Virus record (IMG/VR): IMGVR_UViG_3300038455_000058
Coordinates: 1 to 59,340 of that record
Length of the DNA stretch: 59,340 nucleotides
Source: a virus
Strand: one strand, 5' to 3'
Shown here: piece by piece, positions 1 through 6,359 of the stretch
Layout: every line of letters starts with the position of its first letter
Position numbering within the stretch: position 1 is the stretch's first letter
Notes under the pieces: generated by a model
What the model saw: the letters and a program-made list of their open reading frames with translations, nothing else
What the model was told of the DNA's origin: nothing
Databases searched by the model: none
Made by a program: the position numbers and the translations under genes

Positions 1-75
1 GTAAAGCATGCAGGCAATCACATGAACTGCGCCGCTCTGGTCTCGGGATGCTCGGACGACGTTCCGACCTACTGA
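1..75 (+). CDS. possible 3' end of a gene entering from the left
   Basis: Frame 1 is open from the first base to a TGA at 73-75 and would encode the last 24 residues of a plus-strand gene. It converges on the lipoprotein that stops at 69. The stretch is short and has two Cys but no family signature. It could be chance, or it could be the end of the late operon that leaves this window on the right if the genome is circular. Confidence 0.3.
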   Translation, partial: VKHAGNHMNCAALVSGCSDDVPTY

Positions 76-590
76 TCGCACACGGGCAGGTGCATTACAT
101 ACAACGGGGCCTCGTCGTAGTTCCCATTGTGCGTGTCGGCGACGATTGAGATGATGGTGCACGCAAACCCGTCGTCCCTGATGTCTCCCAACGCGGCCCC
201 CTCGAAGCCAATGTAGGGAGGGAGGTAGCCTCCGTAGGAGTACCCAACAAGGACTCCATCTGTGGTGTTATAAAAGTACTGAAACCGGGTGGTAGTTTGC
301 TTTGGCGCCCAGCCGAGGCAGCGCCACCCGGTTTCGGCGTCCCCCGTGTCGAAGTCATCAGGCGCATATGCGTATGGGCCCCCAATCAGGTCGTCTTTCT
401 GCGCTGGCACTGGGGCTGCCGGATTGCAGATCGCCACGTCGCCAGTGCCTTCATAGTGGGCACGAGCAGCATCGACGATCTGTCGCACATTGTCGATGGC
501 GATCTGTTCATCGTCCTGCGGCGCTGGCGCCCTCCCCACCTCGCTCGAGCACCCCACCAGCACACACGCCGCAACAAGTAGACGTCGCAT
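69..590 (-). CDS. lipoprotein with type IV pilin-like domain
   Basis: A 173-aa exported lipoprotein. Residues 1-14 form a signal peptide ending in the lipobox LVGC, with Cys14 as the lipidation site, followed by a short linker. From about residue 30 the chain looks like the extracellular part of myxobacterial pilins: a helix (NVRQIVDAARAHYEGTG), then a Trp-Arg-Cys motif (GWRCLGW), an aromatic strand (TRFQYFYNT), and a late strand reading FEGAALGDIRDDG. It has no pilin-type prepilin cleavage site, so it should sit in a membrane as a lipid-anchored mimic. Possible roles are lysogenic conversion or blocking pilus-dependent superinfection; both are inference. It is separated from the next gene by a GC hairpin. 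A TAGGAT box lies 6 nt before the ATG without a clear -35. Confidence 0.7.
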   Translation of the reverse strand: MRRLLVAACVLVGCSSEVGRAPAPQDDEQIAIDNVRQIVDAARAHYEGTGDVAICNPAAPVPAQKDDLIGGPYAYAPDDFDTGDAETGWRCLGWAPKQTTTRFQYFYNTTDGVLVGYSYGGYLPPYIGFEGAALGDIRDDGFACTIISIVADTHNGNYDEAPLYVMHLPVCDQ

Positions 591-625
591 CGTCTCATCC
601 TACTCTCTGCGGGGCTCCCCGCCTA

Positions 626-660
626 GGCCCTCGGCGTCGTGCCGGGGGCCTTTACTTTTC
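626..660 (+). terminator. stem-loop with T-rich tail
   Basis: A 10-bp stem (GGCCCTCGGC paired with GCCGGGGGCC, one G-T pair) closes a GTCGT loop and is followed by TTTACTTTT on the plus strand. A second GC hairpin (GCGGGGCTCCCCGC, 609-622) abuts it. The T tract supports termination of plus-strand transcripts. On the minus strand it only separates the lipoprotein from the upstream operon. Confidence 0.35.
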
Positions 661-837
661 TGGGTCCTTGGGAGGCGCGCCATGGGCCTTCTCGTAGTGC
701 TCTACGGCGCCCTCTAGCTCGCGGGCCGTGTGCCACTCCCATCGGCTCCGGTCGTGCTCGCCGTTCTCCATGGCCTCGGCTTGGGACTTGCGCAGTCGCG
801 CGGCCTCGGCTCGCATCCACTCGATCGTTTCGTTCAT
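652..837 (-). CDS. small hypothetical protein
   Basis: A 61-aa, highly charged, helical protein rich in Glu, Arg and Lys (HTARELEGAVEHYEKAHG). Its ATG overlaps the stop of the upstream gene as ATGA (834-837), so it is translationally coupled and last in the leftward run before the hairpin at 626-650. No Cys pairs or membrane segment are seen. Function unknown. Confidence 0.6.
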   Translation of the reverse strand: MNETIEWMRAEAARLRKSQAEAMENGEHDRSRWEWHTARELEGAVEHYEKAHGAPPKDPEK

Positions 838-1076
838 GTCTCATCTCCCGGCGCCGGCTCGCCGGACCGGATGCGGGCGGCGATGTATGCGGCCGTGCCA
901 CACGGCGTGTATTCGCATTCGGAGAGCACCGCCTCCACGATCCGAACGCAGCGCTCGCGTTCGGCGGCGATGGCGGCGGCGATGCGCCCCTGTACTCGCT
1001 CTTCCTCGACGGCAGGGCATCCGGCTGCGCAGAACCAATCGCCATCGCTGCGGAAGCACCCTTTTATGTGGCTCAT
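834..1076 (-). CDS. small hypothetical protein, Cys-containing
   Basis: An 80-aa protein that starts with an ATGA overlap on the upstream stop. It opens with a Cys-containing stretch (DGDWFCAAGC) and continues as one long amphipathic helix (AAAIAAERERCVRIVEAVL). This short ERC-type helix is common among phage accessory proteins, but I cannot assign a family. Confidence 0.6.
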   Translation of the reverse strand: MSHIKGCFRSDGDWFCAAGCPAVEEERVQGRIAAAIAAERERCVRIVEAVLSECEYTPCGTAAYIAARIRSGEPAPGDET

Positions 1077-1372
1077 CTCCCACCCTCCCCGTCGTCGCCC
1101 GACCGTGGGCCGGGGCAGGGGCCAACGTCCGTCGTTTTCAGGAAATCACACGCCTTGCAATATTCGCCAAACTTGTCCCAGATCCACACGTGCCTCCGCG
1201 GCACCGCGTGGATCTTGCCGTCTGGCCCGAGCTCCGCGCGGTCGCCGGGTTCGCATGGGGAGCCGATGAGGAAGGTTTGGGGCATCTTGAACCGCCCTAC
1301 GGTGCACCCGAAAACGCATCCCCTTGCATCGCAACCGTTCGCGTGCTTCTCGTCGTACACGTTCTCCTCCAT
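1073..1372 (-). CDS. Cys-rich hypothetical protein
   Basis: I place the start at ATG 1372, giving 99 aa. The frame is open further upstream to 1582, but that part has implausible composition and overlaps the zinc-ribbon gene. Two Cys clusters (NGCDARGCVFGC near the N terminus and CKACD..CPGP near the C terminus) suggest metal binding. A central segment reads KMPQTFLIGSPCEPGDRAEL. The stop overlaps the next start (ATGA at 1073-1076). No known function. Confidence 0.55.
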   Translation of the reverse strand: MEENVYDEKHANGCDARGCVFGCTVGRFKMPQTFLIGSPCEPGDRAELGPDGKIHAVPRRHVWIWDKFGEYCKACDFLKTTDVGPCPGPRSGDDGEGGR

Positions 1373-1400
1373 CCCCGGCGCCAGTGAGGGCGGGCGGGGG

Positions 1401-1604
1401 TTACATCCGGCTCGCGTAGTACTCTTGCCAACGTTCATCCCACATCGCGTGGTGCTCCTCGGCGCAGTCTCGACAGAGCAAGAGTGGCGCGTTTGGGTCC
1501 GGCTCACCGGGCTCATGGTGGTACATGGTGCGCGAGTCTTCCCACCTGACACCCTCACGTGAGCCGCAACATTCGCACTCATCGTGACTCCGGCACGTGC
1601 TCAC
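1401..1604 (-). CDS. small zinc-ribbon protein
   Basis: 67 aa from a GTG at 1604, preceded by GGAGG at 4-nt spacing. It has two Cys pairs (ECECCG and LLCRDCAEEHH), followed by a Trp/Tyr-rich tail (MWDERWQEYYASRM). Short proteins with C-x2-C pairs and a W...EYY tail are frequent in actinobacterial and proteobacterial phages and have no defined role. The start overlaps the preceding 25-codon frame by 26 nt. Confidence 0.6.
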   Translation of the reverse strand: MSTCRSHDECECCGSREGVRWEDSRTMYHHEPGEPDPNAPLLLCRDCAEEHHAMWDERWQEYYASRM

Positions 1605-1656
1605 GCTTCCTCCGCTCCCGCTCCAGCCACCGCGCAACAACCTCGGACCGCGACAC
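1579..1656 (-). pseudogene. truncated ribbon-helix-helix fragment
   Basis: A 25-codon frame opening with GTG 2 nt after the stop of the RHH gene at 1659. Its sequence (SRSEVVARWLERERRKREH) aligns with the second half of the RHH protein at 2383-2553 (SRSEIVSRLVEAERRRVQH). It lacks the beta-strand and first helix, so it is best read as the leftover end of a duplicated RHH gene, or a translated helical fragment. Confidence 0.4.
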
Positions 1657-1658
1657 CC

Positions 1659-1841
1659 CTACCGCTTGATCTTGTACTCCGCCTCCAACGATTCCAGCCC
1701 CCTCACCAGGGCCGCCCGGTGGGCGATGCTCACGTCCGATGCCAACCCCGGCACTTTGGCGGCGAGGACCTCTGCAAGGCGCTCCAGCCGCGCCACGATG
1801 GTCTCGTCGAGGCGGATGCCGAGTTGTTTGGTGGGGCTCAT
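1659..1841 (-). CDS. ribbon-helix-helix-like DNA-binding protein
   Basis: 60 aa from ATG 1841, which overlaps the upstream stop (ATGA 1838-1841). A short strand (QLGIRLDE) is followed by two helices (TIVARLERLAEVLA and HRAALVRGLESLEAEY), the layout of a MetJ/Arc-type RHH dimer. This type usually acts as a small repressor or copy-control protein. Its target is unknown; palindromes at 2229-2382 and 2912-2927 are nearby candidates. Confidence 0.55.
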   Translation of the reverse strand: MSPTKQLGIRLDETIVARLERLAEVLAAKVPGLASDVSIAHRAALVRGLESLEAEYKIKR

Positions 1842-2023
1842 CTGCGAGCCCCACGACGCATCGCCCGAATCGGGCGCCGCCCCTCGCGCAGCGAATCCTG
1901 TCCACACTGTGGGCAGTGTGTCTCTATGTAAGGAGAGTTGATCTCTCCGCTCCAGCACGCCCTCGCGCGAGAGCAATAGTAAACTCTCTTGGTCATGGAC
2001 ACGGGCCAGGGGGTCTTGATCAT
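1838..2023 (-). CDS. small zinc-ribbon protein
   Basis: 61 aa from ATG 2023, chosen because GAGGAG lies 6 nt upstream; ATGs at 2029 and 1996 are alternatives. Cys pairs YYCSRARAC and HCPQCG are spaced as in a compact zinc ribbon. The C terminus is Arg-rich (RPIRAMRRGARR), suggesting nucleic-acid contact. Coupled to the RHH gene by ATGA. Confidence 0.55.
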   Translation of the reverse strand: MIKTPWPVSMTKRVYYCSRARACWSGEINSPYIETHCPQCGQDSLREGRRPIRAMRRGARR

Positions 2024-2033
2024 GACCATCTCC

Positions 2034-2228
2034 TCAGTGCGTCAGGGTCCCGCGAATCTCGAAGCAATCCACGGACTCGACACGAACATGCGTGCGCCAG
2101 CCTGCCGCGTTGCCGAGGCCCGTCACGAAGAGTGCGCCGTCGGCACGCACGCCCTCAACGCGGACGCCGTAGCGGGCGAAACCGGTCACCAGCACCATCT
2201 CGCGACCCACCAGGTTCGTCGTCTTCAT
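2034..2228 (-). CDS. small hypothetical beta-rich protein
   Basis: 64 aa beginning MKTTNLVGREMVLVTG. The sequence is predicted mostly as beta-strands (ARYGVRVEGVRADGALFVTG). It is the first gene after a 154-bp gap, so it may start a transcript, although no strong Shine-Dalgarno or -35 is seen; GGGGAG is about 16 nt upstream. Function unknown. Confidence 0.5.
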   Translation of the reverse strand: MKTTNLVGREMVLVTGFARYGVRVEGVRADGALFVTGLGNAAGWRTHVRVESVDCFEIRGTLTH

Positions 2229-2382
2229 GTGCAGAACCTATTGCACTCCCCGTGCCACCGTCCAGCAACGCTAACCATCGGTAATCTTCGCTCGACAACG
2301 CTGTTCAGTATGACACGGCAACGGCACGGTCCATGCGCCACGGGAAAACCGGCATGACATCGGTGTCACTGCTATGCAACGT
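2229..2382. promoter_or_regulatory. non-coding gap with operator-like repeats
   Basis: A 154-bp gap between two leftward genes. It holds the palindrome TGACATCGGTGTCA, plus inverted copies of CATCGGTAA and of TGTTCAG at its two edges; the right-hand copies lie in the 3' end of the RHH gene. This fits a control region for 2034-2228, possibly bound by one of the RHH proteins. It is also a candidate place for attP, since the integrase is nearby. No gene seen. Confidence 0.35.
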
Positions 2383-2553
2383 TTACCGATGCTGAACACG
2401 GCGGCGTTCTGCCTCGACGAGGCGGCTCACAATCTCGGACCGCGACACCCCCGCCGCGGTGGCGAGGGTGGTTAGGAACTCGACCAGGCCCCGCGGTAGG
2501 GTCAGGTCCAGGCGCACGCGCACGGCCTCGGGGGGCAGGCGGGGGCGAGGCAT
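2383..2553 (-). CDS. ribbon-helix-helix DNA-binding protein
   Basis: 56 aa from ATG 2553, which shares its A with the upstream TGA. Strand RVRLDLTLP is followed by helices RGLVEFLTTLATAAG and SRSEIVSRLVEAERRR, a textbook CopG/Arc RHH. The SRSE turn is typical. Probably a dimeric repressor of the local leftward genes. A truncated relative lies at 1579-1656. Confidence 0.65.
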   Translation of the reverse strand: MPRPRLPPEAVRVRLDLTLPRGLVEFLTTLATAAGVSRSEIVSRLVEAERRRVQHR

Positions 2554-2744
2554 CAGGTGTCCCTCCGAATCCACTTCCCGCCGCAGAACTCGAACCCGTT
2601 GGACTTGAGCCATGCACGCTCGGCATCGGTTGCTGGACCGTCCAAGCGCACGACCCATCCGTACACGTGACGGGAGTGCGGAGGATTCCCGCTAAGCACT
2701 CGACGCCTGGGGTGCGACGCCTGGATACTTTCGGGGAAGTTCAC
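2553..2744 (-). CDS. small protein with GFxFxxGKW motif
   Basis: 63 aa from GTG 2744, overlapping the upstream stop as GTGA. The C-terminal half (LKSNGFEFCGGKWIRRD) matches a motif repeatedly seen in phage and plasmid accessory proteins, where a short helix precedes GF-x-F..GK-W. No enzyme activity can be inferred. Confidence 0.55.
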   Translation of the reverse strand: MNFPESIQASHPRRRVLSGNPPHSRHVYGWVVRLDGPATDAERAWLKSNGFEFCGGKWIRRDT

Positions 2745-2908
2745 TTGACCTGCTCCGAGCTGCCGTAGCAGTTCACGATGCGGATCCCGAGAGAGTCCGA
2801 CCAATAGGCGCGCGCCTCCTTGAGGGCCTCCTCGCGCGAAAGCCGGTAACCCTTCGTCACGGCCTTGAAGTGCTCCGTCCCCCAAAACTTGACTTCCACA
2901 TTCCACAT
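2741..2908 (-). CDS. small hypothetical protein, leaderless start
   Basis: 55 aa from ATG 2908 (MWNVEVKFWGTEHFKAV). A consensus -10 ends 7 nt before this ATG, so the mRNA probably begins at the start codon. The sequence has strand-helix character (YRLSREEALKEARAYWSD). It is the first gene of the leftward unit running from 2908. Function unknown. Confidence 0.6.
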   Translation of the reverse strand: MWNVEVKFWGTEHFKAVTKGYRLSREEALKEARAYWSDSLGIRIVNCYGSSEQVK

Positions 2909-2943
2909 GCCAGGGATAATAATCCCTGCGTATCCCGTGTCAA
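2909..2943 (-). promoter_or_regulatory. leaderless promoter with palindromic operator
   Basis: Reading leftward: TTGACA (2938-2943), 16-bp spacer, TATTAT (2916-2921), then 7 nt to ATG 2908. A perfect inverted repeat AGGGAT-N4-ATCCCT (2912-2927) covers the -10 box, so a dimeric repressor would shut this promoter off. It is the best promoter match in the window. Confidence 0.7.
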
Positions 2944-3043
2944 GGGCCCGGGGCCCATTCCAGGTCAATCCGCCCCACGACGGTCCCAAACCTACGGATA
3001 ACGCTACGGAATTGCACTGGTAGGCATAGTTGGGGTCCTCAGC

Positions 3044-3553
3044 TCAGTCCGCCCCACGCGGGTCTCCTGCAAGCTCCTGGGTCAGCGCGATCAGTTCCTC
3101 CGTTGGTTCGAACCACTCGCCGTTGTGGGCCATGCGCGCGCCAGCGAAGGCTCGTTGCAGCGCACGCTCAAGCTTCGGGCCGCCGGGCAAGACGCAGAGC
3201 AGACGCATGCGGCGGCCCGCGGATCCTGTTTGCAGAGCGTAGAGACGCGTCTTCTGGTTTTTAGCCCGGCCGATCTTGATGGCTCCAGCTTCCCCGTCCT
3301 GGATGAAGTAGACGTAGGTGCTCGGCTGCCCAGGCCTCTGGCCTTCTACAGACGCAGGATTCGAGATGCGCTCCCAAGCGTAGGCTACGGCCCTCTCAGC
3401 GGCCTCACGCGTGTCGTGGAGCCCTAAGCTGATTCGTTGCCCACCTACGCGGATGCGTGCTCTGAACCGCGAACCAAGCTGGCATACGCCGCCCCTGGGG
3501 CGCCTCATCGGAGCCGGCTCTCTTAGATTCTCTGGAGATAAAAGATCACTCAT
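3044..3553 (-). CDS. AP2-like plus GIY-YIG/T5orf172-type protein
   Basis: 169 aa from ATG 3553, chosen because a promoter ends 9 nt upstream; ATGs at 3610 (with AGAGG) and 3646 are alternatives that overlap the integrase. Residues about 22-61 (RFRARIRVGGQRISLGLHDT..EAAERAVAYAW) resemble an AP2-type DNA-binding fold. Residues about 79-160 carry a T5orf172/Mug113 GIY-YIG-like core: YVYFI (80-84), AIKIGRA (91-97), Arg103, LERALQRAF and GEWF (145-148). AP2 plus nuclease is the architecture of homing endonucleases. It sits directly after the integrase, so it may be a mobile nuclease or may help integration; the first is better supported. Confidence 0.65.
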   Translation of the reverse strand: MSDLLSPENLREPAPMRRPRGGVCQLGSRFRARIRVGGQRISLGLHDTREAAERAVAYAWERISNPASVEGQRPGQPSTYVYFIQDGEAGAIKIGRAKNQKTRLYALQTGSAGRRMRLLCVLPGGPKLERALQRAFAGARMAHNGEWFEPTEELIALTQELAGDPRGAD

Positions 3554-3590
3554 ATCACGTTCAGTATAAGACGGACGCCGCACTTCGCAA
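3554..3590 (-). promoter_or_regulatory. promoter for the AP2/GIY-YIG gene
   Basis: Leftward TTGCGA (3585-3590), 16-bp spacer, TATACT (3563-3568), then 9 nt to ATG 3553. It lies just inside the integrase stop (3595), so the downstream gene can be expressed without integrase. The predicted 5' leader is 0-2 nt. Confidence 0.5.
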
Positions 3591-3594
3591 CAGA

Positions 3595-5082
3595 CTAGAT
3601 CGCCTTCCATTCGGCCTCTAGGCGCCATGTCCCCGTCCGTTGCCACTTGGCCCGAGCGGTAGAGTAGACACTCAGCCGGCTGGCGAGACGGGCTATCTTG
3701 GCGCGCTTCTCGGCAGTGGTGAGCGAGCCCCAGGCCGCCCGTACCTGGACGACGCTGGCGAGGACGGCGCGCCTATCTGTTGCCGTCTGTGCTGGGTGGT
3801 CTTCCTGGACTGCGCGCTCGCGCTCCACATCCTCGATGCCAGTCCGTATCTCGTCGAGTGTCTCACGGGCTTCCTCGTCGGACACAACGCCGCTGGCCAC
3901 CTTGCCCATGACGGTACGGCGCATCTTGAGGAGCGTCTCCTTGCGCTTGTCGTACTCATCCATCTTGGGTGGCGGTGGGACGCGCTTGGGCTTCGCCAGC
4001 TCGGCCGCTGACGCTTCCAGGTGTGCGAGCGCCAGCTTGTCCACGGCCGCGTCTAGCTCCGCGTGGCGCACAAGCGGCCCACGTTCGCACCTGTTTTCAT
4101 TCCCGTCCTGCCTGCGGCACATGTAGTAGCCGCCGTGTGTCACCGAGCCGCCGGGGGTGGGGGAGTGGCTGCGCATCACGTAGCCGCAGTGACCGCACCG
4201 CACGATGCCTCGCAGTAGGAAGTCCGCCGTCCTAGACTCATCGCTACCAGGTCGGCCGAGACACCTCCTACGTGAGAGCGTCTCCTGTGCTTGGCGCCAC
4301 GTCGCGCGGTCCACGATCGGCGGGTGGGATTCGATCCACTGGTCGCCAGGTTTGGCCGCCACACCCTTCTTGGCGGTGGGTCGCATCTCGCCGAGGTAGA
4401 CGCGGTTCCGAAGCTTGCGTGCGATGGCCGCTGGATCCAGGCCGCCGACGTCCGGATACGAATTCTCCAGCGCCGCTGATATCTCGCGCGTGGACTTGCC
4501 TGCGATGCACATGGCAAACATCCGCCGCACGATGGCCGCCTTGGCATCATCGATCGCGATGGTCCTCTCGGTCCGCTCCGCCCTGTATCCGAACGGCACG
4601 GCTCCCTCTACGAACTTCCCCATGGCCCGCAGCCGGCGCCTAGCGCCAACGGTGCGGTCACGGATGCGCGCGTGCTCCAGCTCGGCGACGTTGGCCATGG
4701 TGGCCGCCGCAAACTTGCCTTCTGGGGTGGATGGGTCGAACCGCTCGGCGATGGAGAAGAACCGCGCACCGCGCGAGATGATCTGCTCAACTGACTGGAG
4801 GTAGAAGAGCGTGTATCGGCTCCAGCGGTCTTGCTTGGAACACAGGACGAGATCCCCATCCCTGACATCGGCGAGCAGCCTGTGGAGTTCCAGCCGCTTC
4901 TCAAGCTTCTCCTGGCCGCCGCCCTCTACTTCGATGTAGACGCGTGGCTTCGGGTAGCCGCTGGTAGCGCAGTACCTGTCAAACTCTTCTTGCTGCGCCT
5001 CGAGTGAGGTGCCGCGCTCGTCTTGTTGTGTGCTGCTGACCCTGGCGTACGCGAGGACGCGCTTTGGCTTTTGCTGTCGCAT
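3595..5082 (-). CDS. int: large serine recombinase (phage integrase)
   Basis: 495 aa. The N-terminal resolvase domain has the catalytic motif YARVSS with nucleophile Ser16, the DRWSR active-site loop (85-89), and the ELEHARIRDRT helix (134-144) typical of large serine integrases. The recombinase domain follows (PFGYR at 163-167, about 160-270). A zinc ribbon has Cys296, Cys299, Cys322 and Cys332, and a coiled-coil C terminus runs about 340-430. It should integrate the phage by attP x attB recombination through a Ser-DNA intermediate, with a separate directionality factor for excision. No attP could be located by eye. The start has a poor Shine-Dalgarno and is overlapped by another frame (4926-5183). 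Confidence 0.93.
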   Translation of the reverse strand: MRQQKPKRVLAYARVSSTQQDERGTSLEAQQEEFDRYCATSGYPKPRVYIEVEGGGQEKLEKRLELHRLLADVRDGDLVLCSKQDRWSRYTLFYLQSVEQIISRGARFFSIAERFDPSTPEGKFAAATMANVAELEHARIRDRTVGARRRLRAMGKFVEGAVPFGYRAERTERTIAIDDAKAAIVRRMFAMCIAGKSTREISAALENSYPDVGGLDPAAIARKLRNRVYLGEMRPTAKKGVAAKPGDQWIESHPPIVDRATWRQAQETLSRRRCLGRPGSDESRTADFLLRGIVRCGHCGYVMRSHSPTPGGSVTHGGYYMCRRQDGNENRCERGPLVRHAELDAAVDKLALAHLEASAAELAKPKRVPPPPKMDEYDKRKETLLKMRRTVMGKVASGVVSDEEARETLDEIRTGIEDVERERAVQEDHPAQTATDRRAVLASVVQVRAAWGSLTTAEKRAKIARLASRLSVYSTARAKWQRTGTWRLEAEWKAI

Positions 5083-5183
5083 CGGTCCAACCCGCGCAGC
5101 AATACCACACGCAACTCCTCCAGGTCATCCTCTGAGAGCCGGTCAGGTGCTACTAGAGGAAGTGCCGCTGCGCGTGTGTTCAT
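4926..5183 (-). CDS. frame overlapping the integrase start
   Basis: ATG 5183 is preceded by AAGAGG at good spacing. The first 34 residues (MNTRAAALPLVAPDRLSEDD, then LEELRVVLLRGLDR) look protein-like. Beyond 5082 the frame runs 157 nt through the integrase gene with Ser/Thr-rich, out-of-frame composition. Likely a short leader peptide that couples translation to the integrase, or the N-terminal part of an integrase made by -1 frameshifting near 5082. An even smaller frame (28 codons from ATG 5229) precedes it. Real status unclear. Confidence 0.35.
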   Translation of the reverse strand: MNTRAAALPLVAPDRLSEDDLEELRVVLLRGLDRCDSKSQSASSRTPGSAAHNKTSAAPHSRRSKKSLTGTALPAATRSHASTSK

Positions 5184-5239
5184 GGATCCTCTTGACGGCG
5201 GTGACGGTACCTCGGTAGCGCGCGGTCATGGGCGGGAGT

Positions 5240-5431
5240 CTACGGCGCCCCAGCGTCGAGGCAAGGTACCACCCGGTGGAACCCACAACAGCGGCACACC
5301 TTGTGAAGATGCTCCGTCTTGTGGCCAGAGTCGCACCCATCGAAGTCACAATATTTGGTGGTCTCACCCGCCTCCGAACCACACTTTGGACAGACCGCCG
5401 TGGCCGCATCGCGATAGGGGCTAGGCGACAT
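5240..5431 (-). CDS. small zinc-ribbon protein
   Basis: 63 aa from ATG 5431, which overlaps the 3' end of the PP-loop gene (stop 5421). Cys/His clusters are CPKCGSEAG, KYCDFDGCDSGH and VCRCCGFHRVVPC, so probably two zinc sites. It sits directly after the PAPS-reductase-like gene and may be its partner; this is inferred from position only. Confidence 0.6.
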   Translation of the reverse strand: MSPSPYRDAATAVCPKCGSEAGETTKYCDFDGCDSGHKTEHLHKVCRCCGFHRVVPCLDAGAP

Positions 5432-6359
5432 CCTCATCCTCCATGGCGAGCGCATCCGCGCCATCACACGCGCACGACCATGGCTCCGACTTGGGCTTGA
5501 GTTCCTGAATCACGATCAGTTTCCTCCGTCTCTCATCGAGTCCGGCTGGTCGTGCCACGATGCAGTCACCGCGCGTTATCGATTCTCGGATCTGCATCCT
5601 GGCCGGCGCTTCAGCTAGTACCTGTGCATAGGACGTTCGACCACGGCGCATCGGAGCGTAGTCCCTCTCGATGGCCAACCATCGCTCGGCACCTGTCTCC
5701 GGATCGAGGAGGGCCGTAGCAAGGTCTCGCTCGTCCTTCATGAAGCACGCCTTACAGTTGCCAAGATGCTCTGGGATCTCTAGGTCGTATGGCTTGGCAC
5801 GCCACCACGAGATCACATCCGGCTTCGTGATGCCCGCGTCATATAGCGGGAACTGGATGTCAACGTTTCGCCGAGCCGAGGCGCGCTGCTTGCGCACCCG
5901 GTCAGGCTCATCGAATCGGAGCCCAACGTAATCCGTATACACTTCCCAGCCAAGTGACTGTGCATAGCGGTGCTTCGTCTTGATTTTGAGGTGAGCGGTG
6001 CACACACGCCGCCCAGCCCATGGCGCGATGGGCGGCTCCGGGGTTTCCTTCTGGGCGCGGAATGCGGCGAACATCTCCAGAAGTTCGTGTAACGGCTCTC
6101 CCTTTCTTGATAGTTCGGCGTGGGACACCTCCTCGAAACCGGCCAGGCGTGGCGGATCGCCACGATTCGGTGGTGGGCGCCATTCCAGGCGAACGATCGG
6201 CCTCTTCAGATCATCTTCCAGGCGGCAAAGAAACTCCAGCGTCTTCTCGTGCTCTTCGCCGGTGTTCTGAAACGTAAGTATCGTGTCGGCCGGCAGCATG
6301 AACGCCATGCGAGCCGATGTCCTTCCGCCGGAAATGCCGGCGAGGGAGTGCCAGCTCAC
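5421..6359 (-). CDS. PAPS reductase-like PP-loop protein
   Basis: 312 aa. The PP-loop SGGRTSA (10-16) binds ATP or PAPS in the adenine-nucleotide alpha-hydrolase fold. NTGEEHEKTLEF (32-43) and VCTAHLKIKTKHRYA (119-133) match the phosphoadenosine phosphosulfate reductase family. Cys120 and the NCKACF pair (Cys202, Cys205) could bind metal or take part in sulfur transfer. Phage versions are not assimilatory enzymes in context. Relatives include DndC-type DNA phosphorothioation proteins and tRNA sulfur enzymes, so DNA or RNA modification is plausible but unproven. Confidence 0.75.
   Translation of the reverse strand: MSWHSLAGISGGRTSARMAFMLPADTILTFQNTGEEHEKTLEFLCRLEDDLKRPIVRLEWRPPPNRGDPPRLAGFEEVSHAELSRKGEPLHELLEMFAAFRAQKETPEPPIAPWAGRRVCTAHLKIKTKHRYAQSLGWEVYTDYVGLRFDEPDRVRKQRASARRNVDIQFPLYDAGITKPDVISWWRAKPYDLEIPEHLGNCKACFMKDERDLATALLDPETGAERWLAIERDYAPMRRGRTSYAQVLAEAPARMQIRESITRGDCIVARPAGLDERRRKLIVIQELKPKSEPWSCACDGADALAMEDEDVA

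Noticed and set aside
639-1562. 307-codon plus-strand open frame over the left small-gene cluster
   Set aside because: Pro/Arg/Ser-rich with no domain, and it runs opposite to several coupled genes with good starts.
2229-5240. attP site for the serine integrase
   Set aside because: Several palindromic stretches exist (2229-2382, 2912-2927, 2944-2956), but none shows the roughly 50-bp imperfect symmetry with a central dinucleotide clearly enough to call.
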